This document shows positions 56,094 to 64,000 of a stretch of DNA of 64,000 bases, one piece after another. The notes below the pieces were generated by a model that was not told where the DNA came from, did no database searches, and saw only the letters and a program-made list of their open reading frames with translations. This DNA is from Gammaproteobacteria bacterium. GTDB taxonomy: Bacteria > Pseudomonadota > Gammaproteobacteria > Eutrophobiales > Eutrophobiaceae. The translations under genes were made by a program, and so were the position numbers. The DNA is taken from the NCBI GenBank assembly GCA_947480335.1, contig CANKCB010000012.1:1-64000 (forward strand), in the 5' to 3' direction. Each line of letters begins with the position of its first letter. Position 1 is the stretch's first letter.

Positions 56094-57023
56094 TTGAAAT
56101 TACTGACATTTACCACGGATCCGAATTCCAGACAGAAACTGGGTGCACATCTTGAAGGCACGACTATCATTGACATGACCAGAGCGTACGAACTGGTTAC
56201 CGGATCGACTGCGCCGGACTGGTTCAACTCAGTCAGCAATCTGTTGCAGGGCGGTGAACCAGCGATGGCTTTGGCCAGGGATATTTATAAAAAAGCCCAG
56301 GGCAGCAAGGATGGTTCACTCCGCTACGACATGGGAAAAATCAAGTTCCATCCGCCAGCCGGAGACCGTGCCAAAATCATGTGCGTAACCATGAACTATG
56401 CCGGCCATGCACAAGCGAGCGGAAGCAAGCCATCAGAAGATCCCTATTATTTTCTGAAGTTTGCTACCGTTATGACAGCACACGGGCAACCCATCTGTCA
56501 TTCCAAAACATCAAACAAACATGATAGTGAAATTGAGCTGGGAATTATCATTGGCAAACGTGGCAAATATATTTCCCGCGAAGACGCGATGGATTATGTC
56601 GCTGGCTATACTGTCGTTAACGACTTCACCTTCCGTGATCGCCGTTCTCTCTCCGCGGATCCGAACAATGCACGTTTACACTGGTTCACACTGAAAAACC
56701 TGGATAATGCATTTCCGATAGGTCCGTGGCTGGTAACCAAAGACGAGATCCCAGACCCGTACAAACTGGAAATTAAATTAACACTGGACAATGATCCAGA
56801 TCATAAACAGATTGGTACTACCGACGGTATGATGCATAAAATTTCGGATTTGATCTATCACGCTTCGAATGGATTGACTCTGGAACCGGGCGATGTAATC
56901 GCCTCGGGAACACCGCACGAAGTTGCTTTTGGCAAGGAAAGATGGCTCAAAGATGGCGATATACTGAGGGCAGAGATTACCGGCATCGGTGCGCTGGTCA
57001 ATCCGATCAAGGCGGAATCCTGA
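56094..57023 (+). CDS. FAH-family hydrolase (fumarylpyruvate-hydrolase-like)
   Basis: A 309-residue protein of the fumarylacetoacetate hydrolase family. It has an apparent TTG start after AAAAGGGGTCGAAC. Metal-binding acids lie in HDSEIELGIII and in VVNDFTFRDRRS, and the end shows LEPGDVIASGTPHEVAFG. Such enzymes hydrolyse 2-oxo-diketo acids such as fumarylpyruvate in gentisate breakdown. The next gene is a gentisate-dioxygenase-like cupin, which makes that pathway plausible. Confidence 0.9.
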   Translation: MKLLTFTTDPNSRQKLGAHLEGTTIIDMTRAYELVTGSTAPDWFNSVSNLLQGGEPAMALARDIYKKAQGSKDGSLRYDMGKIKFHPPAGDRAKIMCVTMNYAGHAQASGSKPSEDPYYFLKFATVMTAHGQPICHSKTSNKHDSEIELGIIIGKRGKYISREDAMDYVAGYTVVNDFTFRDRRSLSADPNNARLHWFTLKNLDNAFPIGPWLVTKDEIPDPYKLEIKLTLDNDPDHKQIGTTDGMMHKISDLIYHASNGLTLEPGDVIASGTPHEVAFGKERWLKDGDILRAEITGIGALVNPIKAES

Positions 57024-57067
57024 AATCTGGCTGATTTTTTAATTGATGACACAAAAAGGTGAACGAT

Positions 57068-58174
57068 ATGAATAAACAGGCAAAAACACCCAGAGAATTA
57101 TTTATTGAGGACTTGCTGGAAAATAATTTCACAACCTTTTTTGTTGCCACCCATCCAAAATATTCCAAAAGTAATCCAGCGTTTCGTTTTACCGAAACGC
57201 CGGTAAGTGCAGCGGTACCCTATTCATGGCAATACGCAGAAGCCAGAAAGAGACTGATGGAACTGAGTACCTTGCTAACCCAGGAAGAAGCAGAACGCAG
57301 AAATATTAATTTCGTTAACCCGGCCATCAAGGATTTCATGCCGGGCGCTGCCCTCCCCTCGTTGCGCGGTGGTATACAACTGCTGTTGCCTGGCGAGAAA
57401 GCGTTTTCTCATAGGCATTCAGCCAATGCTTTCCGTCTGGTACTGGAAGCTCCGAAAACCGGAGCCTACACCACAGTTGAAGGTAATAAATTACCCATGA
57501 GCAAAGGTGATTTGATCCTGACACCAAACTGGACCTGGCATGATCATCATAATGAAGGTGATTCACATGTAATCTGGTATGACGGTCTGGACGTATTGAT
57601 GGCGTACTGGTTGGGCGGTGTGTTTTACGAAGAAATGAAGGACGGCTCAGGTAGCCATCAGTATCAGCCTATCCTGCACCAGTCAAACTCGGTTACCGAT
57701 GTTTATGGTTCAGGATTGATACACCGCAAAAAAATGTTTCCTGATCATATTCCGATTTCAGACAATACACTGATCTACTATCCATACAGCAAGTCCCGCC
57801 AGTTACTGAAAGATCTGACCGCACAAGGTGCAGGGGATCCTTATGAAGGAGTATTGGTTGAGTACATCAATCCATTGACGACAGGTCCCACTTTCCCATC
57901 GATGGGGACTTCTATTCGTCAGATTAACGGCAAGTCCAGCATAGAAGCAAAGCACCGGACAGAAAATGTCATGCATATTCTGCTGGAAGGCTCTCTGACG
58001 TTCCATCTGCCTGACAACAAGACCTTTACAGTCAGTTCTCACGATGTAACAGCAATACCTTCCTGGGTTCCCTACAGGATAACGAATAATGAGAAAGAAC
58101 CCGCTGTACTGTTCACCCAGACCGACAGGCCAGTATTCCAGGCACTCGGATTCTACCGGGAACAAATCGCCTGA
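57068..58174 (+). CDS. Gentisate 1,2-dioxygenase-like bicupin
   Basis: A 368-residue bicupin; the start at 57068 follows the SD AAAAGGTGAACGAT. The N-terminal cupin holds the iron site: GGIQLLLPGEKAFSHRHSANAFRLVLE with His115 and His117, and TPNWTWHDHHNEGDSHVIWYDGLDVL with His158 and His160. Gentisate, salicylate and 1-hydroxy-2-naphthoate dioxygenases share this pattern. Gentisate ring cleavage is the most likely function, given the FAH-family gene just upstream. The exact substrate is not certain. Confidence 0.87.
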   Translation: MNKQAKTPRELFIEDLLENNFTTFFVATHPKYSKSNPAFRFTETPVSAAVPYSWQYAEARKRLMELSTLLTQEEAERRNINFVNPAIKDFMPGAALPSLRGGIQLLLPGEKAFSHRHSANAFRLVLEAPKTGAYTTVEGNKLPMSKGDLILTPNWTWHDHHNEGDSHVIWYDGLDVLMAYWLGGVFYEEMKDGSGSHQYQPILHQSNSVTDVYGSGLIHRKKMFPDHIPISDNTLIYYPYSKSRQLLKDLTAQGAGDPYEGVLVEYINPLTTGPTFPSMGTSIRQINGKSSIEAKHRTENVMHILLEGSLTFHLPDNKTFTVSSHDVTAIPSWVPYRITNNEKEPAVLFTQTDRPVFQALGFYREQIA

Positions 58175-58250
58175 GTTTCAACATGTGTGCATCAGCAGCA
58201 GCAATAATCCCGACTGATGATGCACACGTTAACCAGTCACTTCTGATTTC

Positions 58251-59984
58251 TTGATAACAAAACTGCCTGTAGTCATTTATTGCGCACTTGCAGTGCTGTA
58301 TACGAGCCATGCTGCCTATGCACAGTCTGCAGATTCAGCATATAACGAACGCAATGCAACAGCATGGTCTACTGACATTGATGGCTTGCCAGTTGCACAG
58401 GCGACACAAACTGTCGAGCTGAAAGACGGTAATGAATTTACCATCACTGCCGGCTATGTACAAAAACTGGTGGGTAATCGTAGCTTGCGTATGCTCGCTT
58501 ATAATGGTTCGATTCCTGGACCATTTATCAAGGCCGATCAGGGAGCTACCATTACTATCCATTTCAACAATTCTACCGACCTCGACCTTACCTTGCATTC
58601 ACACGGAGTGCGCGTTGATAACCTTTCAGACGGTGTTCCCGGCGTAACTCAGGACAGCGTAAAACCTGGAGCAAGTTACACCTACAAGATTAAATTTCTG
58701 GATGCCGGCGTCTACTGGTATCACCCGCATACACGCGAAGACTACGCACAGGAACTCGGCTTATACGGTAATTACCTGATCACACCGTCTGTCGCCAGCT
58801 ACTGGAACCCGATAGACAGGGAAATACCACTGATCATTGACGACATTCTGATAGAGAATGAACAGATTGCCAGTTTCTGGCATGAATATACCAATTACGC
58901 CTTGCTCGGAAGATTTGGTAACGAGTATCTGGTTAACGGAGAGACTGGCTACAAATTGAATGTACGTCAGGGAGAGCGCATCCGGTTTTTTGTCACCAAT
59001 GTTTCCAATGCGCGTACCTATAATCTTGCCATCAGCAACACACCCGTCAAACTTGTGGCAGCAGACATTGGCCGGTTTGAACATGAACAGCATGCAGACA
59101 ATTTTTTAATCTCGCCGGCAGAACGGGTTGTAATGGAGACTTGTTTCGACCAGCCGGGCCACTATATGTTGCAACATACTATGCCCGGTCAACAAATCCA
59201 GCTCGTGGATTTTTCAGTATCGGCAGATAATGGCAACCCGTGCGGAGTCGATTTTAAAAAACCGCATGATAATGCAGAGGTGATTAAAGAGTTCGCTGGG
59301 TTCCGCAATCTACTGGCGACTGCACCGGACAAACGTTTGTTACTTTCGATTTCGCTTGCTGGTCAGCAAATTGATCATAGCCAACACATTCATGCCAGCG
59401 GTCAAGCGTCCACGCCAGTTGCCGCATCCATGCCAGACCACGCCAGCATGAATCATGACCCAAAGGCTACTCAGGGAACAAACAGTCCAGCCGTTGCGGG
59501 AAAAGAGCTGCTTGCAGAGCAACTGAAAAAAATCCAGTGGGATGATCCACAACACAGTGATCGCCTCCGCAAAACTCCGGAGATATACTGGAAACTGATT
59601 GATGAGCAGACGGGCAAGGAAAACCAGCTGATTGATGACTGGGTATTTAAACAAGGTCAACTGGTAAAAATCAGACTGACCAATAATCCTAAAGCCGATC
59701 ATGTCATGCAACATCCGGTGCATCTGCATGGTCAGCAATTTGTTGTACTCTCTACAGACGGGGTACCGAGCACGAACCTGGCCTGGAAGGATACTATGCT
59801 GCTTTTACCCGGTCAGTCTGTAGATTTGCTGGTACAAATGAACAATCCAGGGGTGTGGATGTTGCATTGCCATATATCTGAACATCTACAGGCAGGAATG
59901 TCGCTGAATTTCCGTGTTGAGGACAAGAATGGGTATGCCACCGGAGATGACTACCGTGCAGGAGCGCCGCATACACATCATTGA
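58251..59984 (+). CDS. Exported multicopper oxidase with His/Met-rich insert
   Basis: A 577-residue three-domain laccase-like oxidase. It has a TTG start and a signal peptide ending near AAYAQSADS. Copper ligands are HSH at 116-118, HPH at 158-160, HPVHLHG at 488-494, and HCHISEHLQAGM with the type-1 Cys540 and Met ligand. Around residues 375-410 there is a His/Met-rich stretch (QIDHSQHIHASG, MPDHASMNHDP), as in copper-resistance oxidases such as CopA or CueO. It may oxidise copper or aromatic compounds. It lies between the gentisate-type cupin and the ribA cluster. Confidence 0.9.
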   Translation: MITKLPVVIYCALAVLYTSHAAYAQSADSAYNERNATAWSTDIDGLPVAQATQTVELKDGNEFTITAGYVQKLVGNRSLRMLAYNGSIPGPFIKADQGATITIHFNNSTDLDLTLHSHGVRVDNLSDGVPGVTQDSVKPGASYTYKIKFLDAGVYWYHPHTREDYAQELGLYGNYLITPSVASYWNPIDREIPLIIDDILIENEQIASFWHEYTNYALLGRFGNEYLVNGETGYKLNVRQGERIRFFVTNVSNARTYNLAISNTPVKLVAADIGRFEHEQHADNFLISPAERVVMETCFDQPGHYMLQHTMPGQQIQLVDFSVSADNGNPCGVDFKKPHDNAEVIKEFAGFRNLLATAPDKRLLLSISLAGQQIDHSQHIHASGQASTPVAASMPDHASMNHDPKATQGTNSPAVAGKELLAEQLKKIQWDDPQHSDRLRKTPEIYWKLIDEQTGKENQLIDDWVFKQGQLVKIRLTNNPKADHVMQHPVHLHGQQFVVLSTDGVPSTNLAWKDTMLLLPGQSVDLLVQMNNPGVWMLHCHISEHLQAGMSLNFRVEDKNGYATGDDYRAGAPHTHH

Positions 59985-60094
59985 ACCAGTGCTTGTCAGA
60001 ATACAGTAGATTCAACCATGCTCATGATTCCCTGAGAATTCCAGGCCGGTACAGGCCTTTACCAAGTTCAGATAAAGTCGTAACATGAACGGCT

Positions 60095-60751
60095 ATGTCT
60101 AAACTTTCCGTCACACGATTAACCAGCGCGCGCATACCGACCGAGTACGGCGAACTTCAACTCTGTTATTACGCCAATACAGCGGATCACAAGGACCATC
60201 TGGCATTTTACCTCGGTAATATCAATCAGGCCGAGGATGTGCTGGTACGAGTCCATTCTGAATGTTTTACCGGTGATGTGATGAAATCCCGACGATGTGA
60301 TTGCGGTGAACAGCTGGATCGCTCCCTGCAGCTGATATCAAACGAGGGCCGCGGGGTGGTAATTTATCTGCGTCAGGAAGGACGCGGCATCGGACTGTTG
60401 CAAAAAATCAAGTCCTATAACCTGCAGGATGCCGGTCACGATACTGTCGACGCAAACCTGATGCTGGGGCATCTGGCAGACGAACGTGATTACACGGTGG
60501 CAGCCCGTATTCTTGAAGATCTGGGTGTAAAATCGATCCGCTTGATGACCAATAATCCGGACAAGATCAATGCACTGGAAGATGAAGGCATCAAGGTAAA
60601 TGGTCGTGTTGAACTGGAATGCGCGATCACCCCGGATAATGAACGTTATCTGACAACCAAAGCCGAGCGCATGAATCATATCCTGAAATTGGGCAATTAT
60701 GTTCCGGTACTATCAGTCTCCGGCAAACATGAACCTCAACCAACAGATTGA
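60095..60751 (+). CDS. ribA: GTP cyclohydrolase II (RibA)
   Basis: A 218-residue RibA that opens the imidazole ring of GTP to give 2,5-diamino-6-ribosylamino-pyrimidinone phosphate, formate and pyrophosphate. Zinc ligands Cys57, Cys68 and Cys70 lie in VHSECFTGDVMKSRRCDCGEQ, and the catalytic loop RQEGRGIGLLQKI follows. The length is normal for a stand-alone enzyme. It overlaps the next gene by 23 bp and begins the 60-64 kb operon. It may serve riboflavin synthesis or be a pathway-specific copy. Confidence 0.95.
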   Translation: MSKLSVTRLTSARIPTEYGELQLCYYANTADHKDHLAFYLGNINQAEDVLVRVHSECFTGDVMKSRRCDCGEQLDRSLQLISNEGRGVVIYLRQEGRGIGLLQKIKSYNLQDAGHDTVDANLMLGHLADERDYTVAARILEDLGVKSIRLMTNNPDKINALEDEGIKVNGRVELECAITPDNERYLTTKAERMNHILKLGNYVPVLSVSGKHEPQPTD

Positions 60752-61448
60752 AGCCTGGTTAATCTCCCGCAAGGGTAGTTTCCGTTCTGCTAATCGTCCC
60801 TTTGTCACTCTGGCGTATGCGCAAAGCTGGGATGGCAGTATTACCACCCGACAAGGTGAAAGCCTGCCATTAAGCGGTACTGAATCAATCCGCCTCACTC
60901 ACCAACTACGTAGCCTGCATGATGGTATTCTGGTTGGCATAGGCACGGTACTCACTGACAACCCGCAACTCACTGTTCGGGAATGGCAAGGCCAAAACCC
61001 ACAGCCCGTTGTACTGGACAGCCTGTTACGCATGCCATCCACGGCGAAACTATTACAACATCCCGACAAACGCTGCTGGATACTGACCTCCCAGGACAGT
61101 CATAATAACCTTGAACAACACGCTGAGATATTTACCCTGAAAGATGAGAATGCCACAGAACAGCAAATTCCGTTAACCAGTGCACTCAGTTTTCTGATGA
61201 ACAAGGGTATAAGCACATTGATGGTTGAAGGTGGTGCAACGGTGATAACGGCGTTTCTGAAAGCAGGTCTTGCTGATGCGCTGGTGATGACAGTTGCACC
61301 CAGACTTATTGGTGGATACAAGGCCGTAGGGGATCTTGGACTAATCCCTGCCAATCAATTACCACAGATTCATCCGATACATTGGAGCAATCTGGGTGAA
61401 GATTTGATTGTCTGGGGTGACTTGCAATATGGGAAACCTGTCTCTTGA
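60729..61448 (+). CDS. Stand-alone RibD-type pyrimidine reductase
   Basis: A 239-residue protein of the RibD C-terminal/dihydrofolate-reductase-like family. It starts at the ATG at 60729, inside the ribA gene. Motifs are RPFVTLAYAQSWDGSITTR, LRSLHDGILVGIGTVLTDNPQLTVR, PQPVVLDSLLRMP, STLMVEGGATVITAFL and VAPRLIGGYKAV. There is no deaminase domain, unlike RibD. It should reduce the ribosyl group of the RibA-derived pyrimidine, or a related pterin precursor. It ends in a TTGA overlap with the next gene. Confidence 0.88.
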   Translation: MNLNQQIEAWLISRKGSFRSANRPFVTLAYAQSWDGSITTRQGESLPLSGTESIRLTHQLRSLHDGILVGIGTVLTDNPQLTVREWQGQNPQPVVLDSLLRMPSTAKLLQHPDKRCWILTSQDSHNNLEQHAEIFTLKDENATEQQIPLTSALSFLMNKGISTLMVEGGATVITAFLKAGLADALVMTVAPRLIGGYKAVGDLGLIPANQLPQIHPIHWSNLGEDLIVWGDLQYGKPVS

Positions 61449-62476
61449 AAGCGAGTCAGCTCTGGTTTACTCGCCCTGGCGAAGTTGAAATCCGGCAGTT
61501 TGTCTTACCGGAACTGCGTGCGAATGAAGTTCTTGTACGCACTTTGTATTCTGCCATCAGTGCAGGCACTGAAATGCTGGTTTATCGTGGCCAATTACCT
61601 GCGGAACTGTCCCTGGACGCCACACTTACGGTGCACAACCAAAAACCGGTCTACCCCATCCAATATGGATATGCTGCAGTTGGACAAATTGAGCAGGTCG
61701 GTAATGAACTGGATGCCTCATTGATAGGCAAACACGTTTTTGCATTCCAGCCACATGCGAGCCATTTTGTCTGTGCGCTAGATGATTTAATTATTGTCCC
61801 TGACATGACCGACCCCCTTGATGCAGTATTTCTGGCAAATACGGAAACAGCGGTCAGTCTGGTACTGGATAGCAAACCGCTACTTGGGGAAAAAATAGTT
61901 GTCCTGGGACTAGGGGTTGTCGGTTTACTAGTGACAGCTATTCTGTCCCGATTTCCATTGGGAGAGTTGCATGTACTGGACAAAATACAGCAACGACGCA
62001 ATCTGGCTAGTAAATTCAGCGTATACTCTGCTGGCAGTCCGGACTCTATTACAGATGTGGATAATTTGAAATCCAGACTTGGCAAGCAGGAAATCACAAA
62101 TGGTGCCGACCTGATATTCGAACTGACCGGTTCACCTGAGGCGCTGAATCTGGCTATTGAATTATGCGGTTACTCCGGACGTATCGTAGTGGGCAGCTGG
62201 TACGGGACCAAAACAGCCGAATTAAAACTTGGCGGCAGTTTTCACCGCAACCGAATCCAGATTATCAGCAGCCAGGTCAGTACCATTGCGCCGGAATTAC
62301 GTGGACGTTGGGACAAGGCGAGACGGTTTTCTACGGCCTGGCAAATGATTGAAACAATCCAGCCACAGACATTGATTAGCCATAATATTCCCTTTAATTC
62401 TGCCGCCGACGCTTATCAACTGCTGGACAAAACACAGGGTCAAACCATACAAATTGTCTTTGATTATAATAACTAG
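61445..62476 (+). CDS. BchC-like medium-chain dehydrogenase/reductase
   Basis: A 343-residue MDR-superfamily protein. The TTG start overlaps the stop of the preceding gene (TTGA), so translation is probably coupled. The N-terminal LYSAISAGTEMLVYRG replaces the zinc-ligand region of typical alcohol dehydrogenases with a pattern known from BchC-like proteins, and the catalytic Cys/His ligands are absent. The Rossmann motif VVLGLGVVGLLVTAI is present, followed by GADLIFELTGSPEALNLAIE. It probably uses NAD(P)H on a pathway intermediate. Confidence 0.85.
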   Translation: MKASQLWFTRPGEVEIRQFVLPELRANEVLVRTLYSAISAGTEMLVYRGQLPAELSLDATLTVHNQKPVYPIQYGYAAVGQIEQVGNELDASLIGKHVFAFQPHASHFVCALDDLIIVPDMTDPLDAVFLANTETAVSLVLDSKPLLGEKIVVLGLGVVGLLVTAILSRFPLGELHVLDKIQQRRNLASKFSVYSAGSPDSITDVDNLKSRLGKQEITNGADLIFELTGSPEALNLAIELCGYSGRIVVGSWYGTKTAELKLGGSFHRNRIQIISSQVSTIAPELRGRWDKARRFSTAWQMIETIQPQTLISHNIPFNSAADAYQLLDKTQGQTIQIVFDYNN

Positions 62477-62499
62477 AACGTAACAGGGGGTTTTGATAA

Positions 62500-62877
62500 A
62501 TGTATACCGTCTCCGTAAAACGTGATTTTATTGCACGTCATTTTCTGATTGGTGGTGACTGGGGACGCGAAAATGAACCACATGCACATCAATATGTAGC
62601 CGAAATTCGCATGCAAAGTGCTGAGCTGGATCAACATGGTTATCTGGTCGATATCGTGAGAATTGAAGCTGAACTGGGTTCCATGATTGACTACTTTCGA
62701 GATCGTCTGCTCAATGATCTACCTGAATTCAAGGGGCTCAATCCGAGTATTGAACATTTCAGCCGCATCATTTGCCAACGCCTGTTGGCAGGAATTCAAC
62801 CACCAGGCACAGGCAAGATAGCCGTGCGTTTGTGGGAAAATGAAACCTGCTGGGCTGCGTGGGAACAGAACTATTAA
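62500..62877 (+). CDS. 6-pyruvoyl-tetrahydropterin-synthase/QueD-like protein
   Basis: A 125-residue T-fold protein. Zinc ligands are His14 (DFIARHFLIG) and His28 and His30 (EPHAH), and family motifs NPSIEHFSRII and VRLWENETCWAAW follow. The catalytic Cys that precedes the second zinc motif in PTPS and QueD is missing; the region reads GGDWGRENEPHAH, with Glu residues instead. A change of reaction, like that seen in PTPS-III-type proteins, is possible. It sits 23 bp after the dehydrogenase and 9 bp before the glycosyltransferase gene. Confidence 0.87.
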   Translation: MYTVSVKRDFIARHFLIGGDWGRENEPHAHQYVAEIRMQSAELDQHGYLVDIVRIEAELGSMIDYFRDRLLNDLPEFKGLNPSIEHFSRIICQRLLAGIQPPGTGKIAVRLWENETCWAAWEQNY

Positions 62878-62886
62878 AGCCAACAC

Positions 62887-63972
62887 ATGCGTGTCGGTAT
62901 TCTTATTTATGGTGATATTGCTTCTCAAAGTGGCGGCTATCTCTATGACCGTCAGCTAGTTAACTGCTTACAGCAACAGGGTGATACGGTTGAAATTTTC
63001 AGCCTGCCATTTCAGCCGTATTCAAAGGCAATATTTAACCAATATGATTTGAACAAAGTGGTGAATACAAAACTGGATGTGCTCATTCAGGACGAGCTTG
63101 TCCATGCTTCTGTTTACCGTTCAAATCAACAGTTCATCCGACAAACAGGCATACCTGTTGCCGGGCTGGTGCATCTGTTTTCTGCCTATGCCGACCAACC
63201 GTTGCATCGTCGTTTGCTGCTACGTTATACCGAACGTGCATATATAAATACAGTCAACGGACTGATCCTGAATAGCAACAACAGTCTGCAACAGGCGAAA
63301 AGCCTGATTGGCGGCAATAACATGCCCCCACACCTGGTCGCGGTTCCGGCAGGAAATAATTTTGGCAACGTGCAGATACCTGAAACTGCAAAACTGACAT
63401 CTAAAAGTGCACCATTAAAGTTACTCTATGTGGGAAATGTAATTCGTCAAAAAGGCCTGCATTTAATCTTGCATGCCATGCAGCGTTTACCAAAAAACCG
63501 ATTTACACTGACTGTTGCCGGCCGGCTAGATATGGAGCCTGATTATGTAAACAGAATCAGGCAAACCATCGTGGATCTAAATCTGTGTGACCAAGTTAAG
63601 ATTACCGGCCCACTGGACAGGGAGCCACTGGCAATAATTTACCAGTCACACCACCTGTTTGTGTTACCTTCTGTAAATGAAGCCTACGGCATCGTTTATG
63701 TTGAGGCACAGCAGTTCGGGTTACCGGCCATTGCAACAACGGCAGGGGGGGCGAGAGAAATAATCTCGGACGGGGAAACCGGTTATTTAATCAAACCAGG
63801 TGACATAACCACGCTGACCAAACTATTGAACACGTTGAACGATGACAGACAATTACTGCAAGCACTCGGAACCAACGCTCTGAATGCCTATCGGCAACAC
63901 CCGGCCTGGGATGATACCGGCAAACAAATCAGAAATTTTTTACATCAACTGATTTCACCAAGGGAGAATTAA
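62887..63972 (+). CDS. GT4-family glycosyltransferase
   Basis: A 361-residue retaining glycosyltransferase of the GT-B type. The N-terminal half has GILIYGDIASQSGGYLYDRQL. The C-terminal half has LLYVGNVIRQKGLHLIL and the EX7E motif EAYGIVYVE within LFVLPSVNEAYGIVYVEAQQFGLPAIATTAGGAREII. Placement in a pterin/ribityl-pyrimidine operon suggests a small-molecule acceptor, as with pterin glycosides, rather than lipopolysaccharide. It is 9 bp from the gene before it. Confidence 0.9.
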   Translation: MRVGILIYGDIASQSGGYLYDRQLVNCLQQQGDTVEIFSLPFQPYSKAIFNQYDLNKVVNTKLDVLIQDELVHASVYRSNQQFIRQTGIPVAGLVHLFSAYADQPLHRRLLLRYTERAYINTVNGLILNSNNSLQQAKSLIGGNNMPPHLVAVPAGNNFGNVQIPETAKLTSKSAPLKLLYVGNVIRQKGLHLILHAMQRLPKNRFTLTVAGRLDMEPDYVNRIRQTIVDLNLCDQVKITGPLDREPLAIIYQSHHLFVLPSVNEAYGIVYVEAQQFGLPAIATTAGGAREIISDGETGYLIKPGDITTLTKLLNTLNDDRQLLQALGTNALNAYRQHPAWDDTGKQIRNFLHQLISPREN

Positions 63973-63973
63973 T

Positions 63974-64000
63974 TTGTTACGCGAATCATTTGATTACGTT
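63974..64000 (+). CDS. Start of next gene (partial)
   Basis: A possible TTG start lies 1 bp after the glycosyltransferase stop, preceded by the SD AGGGAG (7 nt upstream). Only nine codons (MLRESFDYV) are in the window. It is probably part of the same operon; the product cannot be told. Confidence 0.4.

Overview
The window looks like a chromosomal segment of a free-living, probably marine or aquatic gammaproteobacterium. The evidence is the housekeeping genes (recA followed by pncC, tadA, ttcA, typA/bipA and an EfpL/YeiP-type elongation factor P paralogue), five TonB-dependent receptors in 64 kb, TRAP and TTT carboxylate transporters, and many exported enzymes. Base composition looks moderate and fairly even. 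There is no phage, insertion sequence or CRISPR array. The only RNA gene I can support is one tRNA-Arg(UCG).

Layout. 1-3.9 kb: minus-strand housekeeping genes (partial recA, pncC, tadA, an M50 membrane protease, ttcA, a cold-shock protein). 4.1-5.9 kb: typA. 6.0-8.9 kb: a TAXI-type TRAP transporter with a fused permease. 9.0-13.8 kb: a small lipoprotein, a TonB receptor, an Old Yellow Enzyme homologue and a rhomboid protease. 14.0-21.7 kb: two receptor/phosphatase pairs (TonB receptor plus beta-propeller phytase; TonB receptor plus metallophosphoesterase), which look like a module for organic phosphate and possibly ferric phytate. 21.7-27.4 kb: exported redox and hydrolytic proteins (a CMD-like protein, a cytochrome/streptogramin-lyase-like propeller fusion, an amidohydrolase, a cytochrome c'-like protein). 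27.4-30.9 kb: efpL, a CDF metal exporter, yjdM, an exported esterase-like protein, a truncated superoxide-dismutase-like gene and the tRNA. 31.0-33.1 kb: a TonB receptor paralogous to the one at 9.7 kb. 33.3-39.9 kb: a likely operon of a large FtsX-type ABC permease with an apparent CTG start, its ATPase, an exported M29-peptidase-like protein and an exported SAM methyltransferase.

40.8-52.1 kb (minus strand): an amidohydrolase divided between two separately exported proteins, a TonB receptor, a TctCAB transporter, a TauD-type dioxygenase and two decarboxylase-like enzymes of different folds. 52.4-60.0 kb (plus strand): a short-chain fatty acid transporter, a fused CoA transferase, an alpha/beta hydrolase, an FAH-family hydrolase, a gentisate-dioxygenase-like cupin and a multicopper oxidase. 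Together 46-60 kb reads as uptake and breakdown of aromatic or dicarboxylic acids, possibly through gentisate.

60.1-64.0 kb: a tightly packed operon of GTP cyclohydrolase II, a stand-alone RibD-type reductase, a BchC-like dehydrogenase without the usual zinc ligands, a 6-pyruvoyl-tetrahydropterin-synthase-like protein without the usual catalytic Cys, a GT4 glycosyltransferase and the start of another gene. It looks like an uncharacterised pathway from GTP to a modified pterin or ribityl-pyrimidine and is the best candidate here for an undescribed system. The divided amidohydrolase and the exported methyltransferase operon come next.
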